Virus record (IMG/VR): IMGVR_UViG_3300020160_001258 | Location: 1 to 21,165 of that record | Length of the DNA: 21,165 nt | Origin: a virus | Strand: one strand, 5' to 3' | Part shown: piece after piece, positions 16,966 to 21,165 of the stretch | How the letters are laid out: every line of letters starts with the position of its first letter | How positions within the stretch are numbered: position 1 is the stretch's first letter | Position numbers and translations under genes: made by a program | The notes under the pieces: generated by a model | Databases searched by the model: none | What the model was told of the DNA's origin: nothing | What the model saw: the letters and a program-made list of their open reading frames with translations, nothing else

Positions 16966-17508
16966 CTACCACATAGCTATGAATGGAGGCTTCATAGTAC
17001 TTGAGTAAGCAACGTCAACAGACATATTTTTTACAAAGATAAACTTCTTAATTTGGAATGGCAAAATAATAGGCCCTGAAGGTTGTGTCGCTTGGTCTAT
17101 AATATAATCTATAATATCCCCGCCTATAGTCTCTACGGTTACGTACCCGTAAGAATCAGTAAGCCCACAAGTAATCATCAGTGTACATCCTCGATTATTC
17201 AACCCCGAAGCGTCACTGCCTGAGTATATTTCGTAATCCTCGCCGGGACTAGTGAATATGTCATCTGATAAGATTAGATTGTTTGTACCTACGCTTAATA
17301 CTTTAGCGGCAGTATAATAAGAACTTAAATTGTACACAATGTCTCCTGCAGAGACCCCTAATGCTATAAAGTCAGTATTATTGTCTATAAGTTGATACCC
17401 CGTTGCAGCTGTTGTAGCTCCCTGCTTTATTAAATTAGGGTATGGAATATCGTACTCGTTTGGAACTACATGTAATGCTCTTGTATATTTTTGGTTAAAT
17501 GCTGACAT
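16966..17508 (-). CDS. Virion-like protein with beta module shared with the connector (180 aa)
   Basis: A beta-rich 180-residue protein. Residues about 30-100 (QLIDNNTDFIALGVSAGDIV, then VLSVGTNNLILSDDIFTSPG and DYEIYSGSDASG) align closely with residues 117-188 of the neck-like protein at 4275-5225: both have D-F, G-x-x-A-G-D, V-x-S-V, L-S-x-D-I-F-T, a G, then Y-x-I-Y-S-G-S. The C-terminal half (GCTLMITCGLTDSYGYVTVE, LPFQIKKFIFVKNMSVDVAY) is also beta and resembles small tail or decoration proteins. It starts two bases after the preceding stop. It is probably part of the particle, maybe a tail-surface or capsid decoration protein; the exact role is unknown. Confidence 0.6.
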   Translation of the reverse strand: MSAFNQKYTRALHVVPNEYDIPYPNLIKQGATTAATGYQLIDNNTDFIALGVSAGDIVYNLSSYYTAAKVLSVGTNNLILSDDIFTSPGEDYEIYSGSDASGLNNRGCTLMITCGLTDSYGYVTVETIGGDIIDYIIDQATQPSGPIILPFQIKKFIFVKNMSVDVAYSSTMKPPFIAMW

Positions 17509-17510
17509 TT

Positions 17511-17732
17511 TTATCTTTTTTTGTTTTTGTAAAAAATTTTGTTTATCAGGATGTTAGGCTCGTTTAGCCTTTCTTTCCTTTCTTCACACCCGCAATCTAC
17601 ACCTGTTACATCTGACACCTTATCGACAACCATTTTTATACCTGTAGCTTTTGTTATTCGCTCTATAGTGTCGCCTATCCCTCTGTCAGGAATTTTATAG
17701 TCCTTCCATTTTTCAGTGTGTATCGTAGGCAT
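17511..17732 (-). CDS. Small basic protein with CGC motif (73 aa)
   Basis: A 73-residue protein with HTEKWKDYKIPDRGIGDTIE, then RITKATGIKMVVDKVSD, then GVDCGCEERKERLNEPN and a lysine-rich tail (FYKNKKR). The pattern ATGI-x(n)-CGC-x-x-R-x-x-x-LN recurs, as I recall, in short genes beside holins in Bacteroidota phages, but no function is known to me. The paired cysteines could bind metal or form a disulfide. It begins 3 bp after the holin-like gene and ends 2 bp before the next gene, so it sits in the same lysis and virion cluster. Confidence 0.6.
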   Translation of the reverse strand: MPTIHTEKWKDYKIPDRGIGDTIERITKATGIKMVVDKVSDVTGVDCGCEERKERLNEPNILINKIFYKNKKR

Positions 17733-17735
17733 ATT

Positions 17736-17915
17736 TTATTTTATAACTTCATTAGCTGTAATGCGCCCATATATTGCGTATACTAATCCCGCAACTTCTA
17801 CAAGTTTCGTGGCTATAACGCTCAACTCGCTCTCTTCCATAACAAATCCTGTTAAAGAAGCAATAGCCGCTGCTACAATTCCCCAAATCGTTCTTGACTG
17901 ATACCAATTTTTCAT
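17736..17915 (-). CDS. Holin-like small membrane protein (59 aa)
   Basis: A short gene that I read directly from the sequence. The product begins MKNWYQSRTIWGIVAAAIAS and continues LTGFVMEESE, then LSVIATKLVEVAGLVYAIYG before a polar end (RITANEVIK). It has a hydrophobic segment at about residues 11-25 and a second at about 38-49, separated by an acidic turn. The opening KNWYQSRTIWG resembles small phage holin-like proteins that begin with K-W-x-x-S-x-T-x-W-G. Its place just upstream of the endolysin block, with both genes on the same strand, supports a role in membrane permeabilisation at lysis. Three genes lie between it and the endolysin, so the cassette is loose. Experimental holin activity cannot be told from sequence. 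Confidence 0.6.
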   Translation of the reverse strand: MKNWYQSRTIWGIVAAAIASLTGFVMEESELSVIATKLVEVAGLVYAIYGRITANEVIK

Positions 17916-17930
17916 ATTGTTATTTTTTTT

Positions 17931-17950
17931 AGTGTCTCCGAAGAGACTGT
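17931..17950. other. UUCG-type small hairpin upstream of the holin-like gene
   Basis: GTCTC (17934-17938) and GAGAC (17943-17947) are inverted repeats. On the minus strand this gives GTCTC-TTCG-GAGAC, a stem capped by a stable TTCG tetraloop. It lies between the stop at 17957 and the holin-like start at 17915, but is followed on the minus strand by A residues, not T. It is more likely an RNA-stabilising or translation-control hairpin than a terminator. The plus-strand sequence AGTGTC...GAAGA...ACTG resembles the hairpin after the capsid gene. Confidence 0.45.
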
Positions 17951-17956
17951 TTAAAA

Positions 17957-18151
17957 TTATTTTGCTCTATTTTTTCTGCCCGGGTCTCCGTTTTTTGTGT
18001 CAATGTAGACCCATCCATCATTGGTGATTTCTTCTGTAACCTCCTGTTCATGAGCCTCAAGTACCTCGGGTTCTTGTTCGTAAACTACAGGAGTTTCAGT
18101 CTCAATAACTTCTGTCTCCTCAACTTTTTCAATATTTTTTTTGCTGCCCAT
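17957..18151 (-). CDS. Small acidic protein at head of the late block (64 aa)
   Basis: I prefer the start at ATG 18151 (MGSKKNIEKVEETEVIETET). An earlier ATG at 18178 is in frame, but it would place the promoter-like TATATTTG (18176-18183) over the start codon. The protein is very acidic, with about a dozen E residues in VEETEVIETETPVVYEQEPE and VLEAHEQEVTEEI, and ends with a basic tail (DPGRKNRAK) after GWVYIDTKNG. It is probably disordered. The function is unknown; an acidic DNA-mimic or host-protein inhibitor is conceivable but only a guess. It is the first minus-strand gene after the plus-strand regulator, so it would be the first cistron of a transcript starting at the divergent promoter region. 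Confidence 0.55.
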   Translation of the reverse strand: MGSKKNIEKVEETEVIETETPVVYEQEPEVLEAHEQEVTEEITNDGWVYIDTKNGDPGRKNRAK

Positions 18152-18171
18152 TTTTAAAGTATTTATCTTTG
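18141..18171 (+). promoter_or_regulatory. Bacteroidota-type promoter for the winged-helix regulator
   Basis: On the plus strand TTG (18141-18143) and TATCTTTG (18164-18171) are separated by 20 bp, an exact fit to the TTG / TAnnTTTG pattern. The gene start at 18192 follows about 20 bp after the -7 element. The element lies inside the 5' end of the divergent 64-aa gene, so the two start regions overlap. Confidence 0.5.
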
Positions 18172-18175
18172 TCTG

Positions 18176-18183
18176 CAAATATA
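18176..18183 (-). promoter_or_regulatory. Candidate -7 element facing the late minus-strand block
   Basis: The minus strand reads TATATTTG, an exact TAnnTTTG match, 25 bp before the preferred start at 18151. No TTG is found at standard spacing upstream. Together with the plus-strand element at 18164-18171 it would form an overlapping divergent promoter pair, which would put the block under control of the adjacent regulator. Confidence 0.35.
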
Positions 18184-18191
18184 CAAATAAA

Positions 18192-18659
18192 ATGAGATTA
18201 AGAAAAAATAATTACCTGAAATATTATAAAGTTGTCAGGAAGTATATGTTAGCTAAATATAATCTAAGCCAAGCAGATTTGGATGTGCTACTTTACATCT
18301 ACAGCGAATCCTACTTTACAAGAAAAACCTTTTTTATAATAAATAAAGTTCTTAAGTGGGAGGATGACAAGCTTTCTCGAATGATGAAGGATGGGTGGAT
18401 TGAAAAGTTCAGAAACTCAAGCCCGGGTAAACCTGCAAGATACCAAATATCAATTAAGGGGTCGAGACTTGTAACGGATTTGTACAATATTTTAGACGGC
18501 GACAGAGAGATTAGCCAAAAAGCAAGATTCAACCCTTTATACTCAAGCAAACAGGATATAGATAAAAACTATATCAAAATGTTGGAAGAAATGATAGAGG
18601 ACACCAAAAGGTTGAAAGCACTTGCTACTCAACAACAACTACGTCCCCCTCACGAATAA
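18192..18659 (+). CDS. MarR-like winged-helix DNA-binding protein (155 aa)
   Basis: The only convincing plus-strand gene. I chose ATG 18192 (MRLRKNNYLKYYKVVRKYML) because the promoter -7 element at 18164-18171 lies upstream of it. Residues about 20-95 look like a winged helix: KYNLSQADLDVLLYIYSESY, then LKWEDDKLSRMMKDGWIEKF as the recognition-helix region, then SPGKPARYQISIKGSRLV as the wing and following strand. A C-terminal helix (NYIKMLEEMIEDTKRLKALA) could mediate dimer contacts. This order matches MarR-type regulators. It diverges from the late minus-strand block and converges on groES, overlapping the last 35 bp of that gene. It is probably a regulator of late or chaperonin transcription; binding sites are not proven. 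Confidence 0.65.
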   Translation: MRLRKNNYLKYYKVVRKYMLAKYNLSQADLDVLLYIYSESYFTRKTFFIINKVLKWEDDKLSRMMKDGWIEKFRNSSPGKPARYQISIKGSRLVTDLYNILDGDREISQKARFNPLYSSKQDIDKNYIKMLEEMIEDTKRLKALATQQQLRPPHE

Positions 18660-18882
18660 TCGTAACCTGCTCATCCTTGATTAGCATAGTAAACGAGCTG
18701 CCCTTGTCGTAATAGACAACGTCTCCGTCTTTAATCGATTGAACCTCAGTCCCTTTCTTGATAACGACTGCTCTGCGGTATCGCAGTTGGTTAGCGTCCT
18801 CGCCCGAAAGCAATAATCCCGACTCTGTCTTTATGTCAGAGTGGTCGTCACGAACGGCTATGTACTTCCCTATCGGTTGCAT
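18625..18882 (-). CDS. groES: Co-chaperonin GroES (85 aa)
   Basis: This protein matches GroES in size and layout. It has a first strand PIGKYIAVRDD (3-13), a mobile loop region SDIKTESGLLLSGEDANQ (15-32) in which SGLLLSG stands for the GroEL-binding GGIVLTG, VVIKKGTEVQSIKDGDVVYY (39-58) like the KVGDxVLF strand, and a closing VTIIREGDVVVVE. Seven such rings cap one GroEL heptamer during folding. The start overlaps the 69-aa gene by 35 bp. The 3' end overlaps the convergent regulator gene by 35 bp, so transcripts from the two strands could interfere. The order, groEL first, is the reverse of the bacterial groES-groEL operon. The chaperonin pair is probably used for virion protein folding. Confidence 0.85.
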   Translation of the reverse strand: MQPIGKYIAVRDDHSDIKTESGLLLSGEDANQLRYRRAVVIKKGTEVQSIKDGDVVYYDKGSSFTMLIKDEQVTIIREGDVVVVE

Positions 18883-19057
18883 ATATTAAGTTTTTATTAT
18901 ATATAAAATTATCGCAATGTGTTTTACCCTCAAACTCATCGAATTTGAATATTTTAAACACAGACGGGTCTCCGCCCGGGTGATTCGTGTATCGTTCGCA
19001 TGACCCTTTTAGCGGGCACATGGTATTTGCACAGCCTATTTTAACCTCTTCCGTCAT
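18848..19057 (-). CDS. Four-cysteine small protein between groEL and groES (69 aa)
   Basis: A 69-residue protein starting MTEEVKIGCANTMCPLKGSC. The cysteines are C9, C14, C20 and C48, the last preceded by H47 (GKTHCDNFIY), with ERYTNHPGGDPSVFKIFKFD in between. The spacing C-x4-C-x5-C and a later HC could bind zinc or an iron-sulfur cluster. It overlaps the groEL end by 17 bp and the groES start by 35 bp, so all three genes are translated as one chain. I know no function. Its fixed place inside a chaperonin cassette suggests a partner or regulator, or simply a small gene kept for translational coupling; this is inference. Confidence 0.65.
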   Translation of the reverse strand: MTEEVKIGCANTMCPLKGSCERYTNHPGGDPSVFKIFKFDEFEGKTHCDNFIYNKNLIYATDREVHSRS

Positions 19058-20642
19058 ATTCTCTTGCCATTGTGATTATTGCGTTAGTTGATAGGATTGT
19101 AACAGCAACACTAATTGCGTTCTGCAATGCGCTTCTTGTTACCTTCAATGGGTCTATTACGCCCATCTCGATTAGGTTCCCCTTCTCCCCCGTCTTCACG
19201 TTGTACCCTTCATCCCAAGCCATACCGCCTGAGTAGATGTTGGTAACACAAAGTCCTGCGTTCTCGATTATCTGAGTAAGCGGAGCTTTCAGTGATAACT
19301 GAATTATATTCAACGCTGCAGCGTGCTCAGGAGATGTAGCTCCGCCACACAACTCTCTAAGGTCTATCGAGTCAAGCCCTCTACCTGCGCCCGGTAGGAT
19401 ACCCTCCTCAAGCGCAGAGCGAACAGCACATACTGCATCGTCCACTCGGTCATACAACTCCTTCTGCTCTAAGTCGGTATTACCGCCAACGTATATCACG
19501 CCAACTCCACCCGTTAAAGAAGCAATTCGCTCAAGGATAAAGTCCTTGTCTGTTTTTTTAGTTGCCTTGTCGTAAGCATGCTTTAGCTCGTCCACTCGTT
19601 TCTCAATCTCCTCCATGTTTACCTTAGCCTCAGAACGGATAATAACAGTCTTGTCTGAACTTATCACAACCTTAGCAGCGTGGCCAAGGTCTCCGTAATT
19701 AATTAAACTTAAATCGTCACCTGTCTTTTCGCTGAAGTAGGTCGCTCCTACACTCATCGCAATGTCTTGCATCAGCTCATGTTGTCGGTACCCAAAATTA
19801 GGAGGCTGAACAGCGCAGCATTTCAAATTCCCCCTAACCACATTAGCCGCTAACGTGTTTAGCATATTCTTCCCGCAAGGGGATATGATTAACAATTTCT
19901 TACCCTCGGTGATAATTGGTTTCAAAACCTGCTCAACCTGAAGGATGTTGGATATCTCCGTGTCACTCATCAGTATCATCACGTCCTCAAGGATACACTC
20001 GTCTCGCTTTTGGTCGTTCACGAATAATGGGCTCATAAACCCACGATTAAATTGCAACCCCTTCGTACTCTCCGTATAGGTCTCGGTTGTCTGAGATTTC
20101 TCCACCGTCACTATGCCATTACGGCCAACAGCTTTGTACACGTCAGCTATCAACTTCCCCGTCTCCTTGTCGTTATTCGCAGACAATGACGCTACATCCC
20201 CAATCATTTTCGTTGTCACTCGTTTACTCATACCTCGAAGCTTGTCCACTACCTGCTCCCCTATGTCTGACATATGGCGAAGCACAGCAGTCCTGTTCAA
20301 CTTCTCATCCAAAAACTCAATCCCCGTCAAAACCAATGCCTCAGTTAATACTATCGCCGTTGTCGTCCCATCCCCCGCAGAAGTAGCGGTACGCTCAGCA
20401 GCCTCACGCATCATACTCACAGCCAAATTTTCAACAGGGTCTATCAACTCTATCGACTTCGCTACAGTTACCCCATCCTTCGTCACAGTTATACCATGGG
20501 TATGATGAGGTGACTCTATCAAGACCGTATTACCCGATGGCCCTAAAGTGCTTTTTACAGCAGTTGCCATTTTTACAATACCCTTCACTAATTTGTCTCG
20601 ACCTTCTTTTCCGAACTTTAAATTTTTTGGTTGGTACTCCAT
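19041..20642 (-). CDS. groEL: Chaperonin GroEL, 60-kDa type (533 aa)
   Basis: A full-length group I chaperonin. The equatorial domain has STLGPSGNTV (31-40), ITVTKDGVTVAKSIEL (51-66) and the nucleotide loop AGDGTTTA with D91. D402 in DRVDDAVCAVR matches the catalytic aspartate D398 of E. coli, and EEGILPGAG (412-420) corresponds to EEGxxxGGG. The apical domain has FNRGFMSPLFVND (198-210) and ISNILQVEQVL. Against E. coli, Y199 appears as F and Y203 as L, so the substrate/GroES-binding face is altered. The C-terminus ends at YDGRG with no GGM repeat tail. The gene starts behind a good promoter and is followed by an overlapping small gene and groES. Phage GroELs are uncommon; this one is probably for folding of capsid or tail proteins. 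It could work with the host or the phage GroES. Confidence 0.95.
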   Translation of the reverse strand: MEYQPKNLKFGKEGRDKLVKGIVKMATAVKSTLGPSGNTVLIESPHHTHGITVTKDGVTVAKSIELIDPVENLAVSMMREAAERTATSAGDGTTTAIVLTEALVLTGIEFLDEKLNRTAVLRHMSDIGEQVVDKLRGMSKRVTTKMIGDVASLSANNDKETGKLIADVYKAVGRNGIVTVEKSQTTETYTESTKGLQFNRGFMSPLFVNDQKRDECILEDVMILMSDTEISNILQVEQVLKPIITEGKKLLIISPCGKNMLNTLAANVVRGNLKCCAVQPPNFGYRQHELMQDIAMSVGATYFSEKTGDDLSLINYGDLGHAAKVVISSDKTVIIRSEAKVNMEEIEKRVDELKHAYDKATKKTDKDFILERIASLTGGVGVIYVGGNTDLEQKELYDRVDDAVCAVRSALEEGILPGAGRGLDSIDLRELCGGATSPEHAAALNIIQLSLKAPLTQIIENAGLCVTNIYSGGMAWDEGYNVKTGEKGNLIEMGVIDPLKVTRSALQNAISVAVTILSTNAIITMAREYDGRG

Positions 20643-20677
20643 TTGAATGTTTATATTTTTAATTTATGATTATGAGG

Positions 20678-20707
20678 CAAATTTAATACTAATATCTAAA
20701 CTAACAA
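20678..20707 (-). promoter_or_regulatory. Bacteroidota-type promoter for the groEL cassette
   Basis: On the minus strand TTG (20707-20705) is followed after 19 bp by TAAATTTG (20685-20678), an exact TAnnTTTG match. It lies 36 bp before the groEL start, giving a leader of about 28-30 nt. Both elements and their spacing fit the Bacteroidota housekeeping promoter, which suggests that the cassette is read by host polymerase. Confidence 0.6.
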
Positions 20708-20805
20708 AAAAAACTTTTAATTCCAAAAATGTCAAAATAAAAGTTCCCTATTATATATATATATTCTATTATACTTTATTTTTTTTTATATTATAAAATA
20801 AGAAT

Positions 20806-20822
20806 AAAATCGACATTATCGA
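20806..20822. repeat. 17-bp direct repeat, copy 1
   Basis: AAAATCGACATTATCGA, identical to the sequence at 20982-20998. It contains one CGACA box, with a second CGACA starting at its end (20820). It is directly adjacent to the A/T-only-like tract. Confidence 0.8.
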
Positions 20823-20860
20823 CACTATTCCCAATTGACAATAGTTTCAGAGAAAAAAAA

Positions 20861-20898
20861 CGACACAATCTTGACATTAGACCGACATAAAAGTGTCA
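20861..20898. repeat. Left phased box cluster (CGACA/TGACA)
   Basis: CGACA at 20861, TGACA at 20872, CGACA at 20883 and the inverted TGTCA at 20894 begin exactly 11 bp apart, about one helical turn. The boxes would therefore face the same side of the DNA. Confidence 0.6.
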
Positions 20899-20915
20899 AA
20901 AACTACCCCAAAATA

Positions 20916-20981
20916 CCCTAAAAACATATGTGAAAAATACATATAAGTAATATTCTTCATGGATTCAGGTGCTTTTTAGGG
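20916..20981. repeat. 9-bp inverted repeat CCCTAAAAA / TTTTTAGGG
   Basis: CCCTAAAAA at 20916-20924 and TTTTTAGGG at 20973-20981 are perfect inverted repeats around a 48-bp A/T-rich spacer. TTTTTAGGG appears again at 21091-21099, just after the last 22-bp repeat. Confidence 0.6.
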
Positions 20982-20998
20982 AAAATCGACATTATCGA
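20982..20998. repeat. 17-bp direct repeat, copy 2
   Basis: AAAATCGACATTATCGA, identical to 20806-20822. Here it continues as TGTCACC, so that GACAT (20988-20992) and ATGTC (20998-21002) form a small dyad. Confidence 0.8.
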
Positions 20999-21037
20999 TG
21001 TCACCTTTTTGGTCTAAAATGACGACTTTTTACCACC

Positions 21038-21095
21038 TTGTGTCGGTTTTTTATCCATTTTGTGTCGATTTTTTGTCAGTTTTGTGTCGATTTTT
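21038..21095 (+). repeat. Iteron-like array, three 22-bp direct repeats
   Basis: TTGTGTCG starts at 21038, 21060 and 21082, an exact 22-bp period. Each copy continues G/A then TTTTT. A half-period box TGTCA at 21074 and a degenerate TATCC at 21052 fall 11 bp after the preceding TGTCG, so boxes repeat each helical turn. A weaker TGACGACTTTTT copy at 21020 precedes the array. Confidence 0.7.
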
Positions 21096-21165
21096 AGGGG
21101 TAAGATATAGGAAGATTTGGGGTAATATGGTACATTTTGCGCCGGCGTTTGAAATGGGAAAGTGA

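Larger units (their letters stand above)
20643..21165. other. Non-coding region upstream of groEL with origin-like and operator-like structure
   Basis: No convincing gene lies here. From the left it holds the groEL promoter (20678-20707), a stretch of about 60 bp with only three G/C bases (20750-20810), TGTCG/CGACA boxes, a 17-bp direct repeat, an inverted 9-bp repeat and three 22-bp repeats. The final 65 bp show no pattern that I can name. The A/T-rich tract next to repeated boxes is the layout of a replication origin or of a large regulatory region. Confidence 0.5.

Noticed and set aside
18141-18191. Upstream start for the plus-strand regulator adding 17 residues
   Set aside because: The added part contains the promoter -7 element and overlaps the start of the divergent gene, and its residues (MLPIFKVFIFVCKYTNK) do not resemble the family N-terminus.
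20113-20505. 130-codon plus-strand frame antisense to groEL
   Set aside because: It is the shadow of the strongly conserved groEL frame; it has no promoter or recognisable product.
21038-21095. Possible CRISPR array in the 22-bp repeats
   Set aside because: The repeated unit is short (about 14 bp conserved), spacers would be only about 8 bp, and there are no cas genes. The pattern fits iterons or operators.
21019-21165. Plus-strand frame of 48 codons ending at the right edge
   Set aside because: It runs through the 22-bp repeats, whose period is not a multiple of three, and gives a phenylalanine- and leucine-rich product with no resemblance to a protein.
1-21165. tRNA genes, insertion sequences or an integrase/attachment site
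   Set aside because: I saw no cloverleaf with a convincing anticodon arm, no transposase or integrase motif, and no paired terminal repeats; by-eye reading cannot fully exclude a tRNA.

Overview
The window looks like part of a tailed double-stranded DNA phage (Caudoviricetes) that infects a member of the Bacteroidota, probably an aquatic flavobacterium-type host. Three observations support this. Nearly everything lies on the minus strand in one dense block of head, packaging, tail, lysis and chaperonin genes. The best promoter-like sites match the Bacteroidota consensus (TTG, about 19-20 bp, TAnnTTTG). Start codons follow A/T-rich leaders with no clear Shine-Dalgarno sequence. The large terminase, 812-residue portal, 477-residue capsid protein, two connector-like proteins and very large following protein resemble the structural block of crAss-like and other large podovirus-like Bacteroidota phages. 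That placement is a judgement from memory of these families, not a search result.

Reading in the direction of minus-strand transcription (high to low coordinates): (1) 20643-21165 is the only long non-coding stretch. It holds an A/T-only-like tract, 11-bp phased TGTCG/CGACA boxes, direct and inverted repeats, and a good promoter for groEL. (2) 18625-20642 is a chaperonin cassette: groEL, a small four-cysteine protein and groES, overlapping each other. (3) 18192-18659 is the only plus-strand gene, a MarR-like winged-helix protein; it converges with groES and diverges from the late block. (4) 16001-18151 holds small proteins, a holin-like membrane peptide, a virion-like beta protein and an SH3b + CHAP-type endolysin. 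(5) 13392-15978 holds a coiled-coil protein, a C1q/TNF-like fibre protein, a small protein, a second GroES-like protein, a 2-oxoglutarate/Fe(II) oxygenase-like protein and a small terminase-adjacent protein. (6) 5297-13423 is the packaging and head module: terminase large subunit, portal, scaffold-like protein, major capsid protein and a capsid-adjacent protein. (7) 1-5225 is the connector/tail module behind a terminator: two connector-like proteins and a giant protein that runs off the left edge.

The genes fit one programme. The regulator and promoters switch on the late strand. GroEL with one or two GroES-type partners probably folds the capsid or other virion proteins. The capsid, scaffold, portal and terminase build and fill the head, the connector and tail proteins finish the particle, and the holin-like peptide and endolysin release it. 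The most unusual items are the phased-box array at 20806-21090, the second divergent GroES-like protein at 14256-14819, the reversed groEL-orf-groES order with a cysteine protein between, a terminase P-loop whose lysine sits in the lambda-type position, and a beta module shared by two virion proteins.
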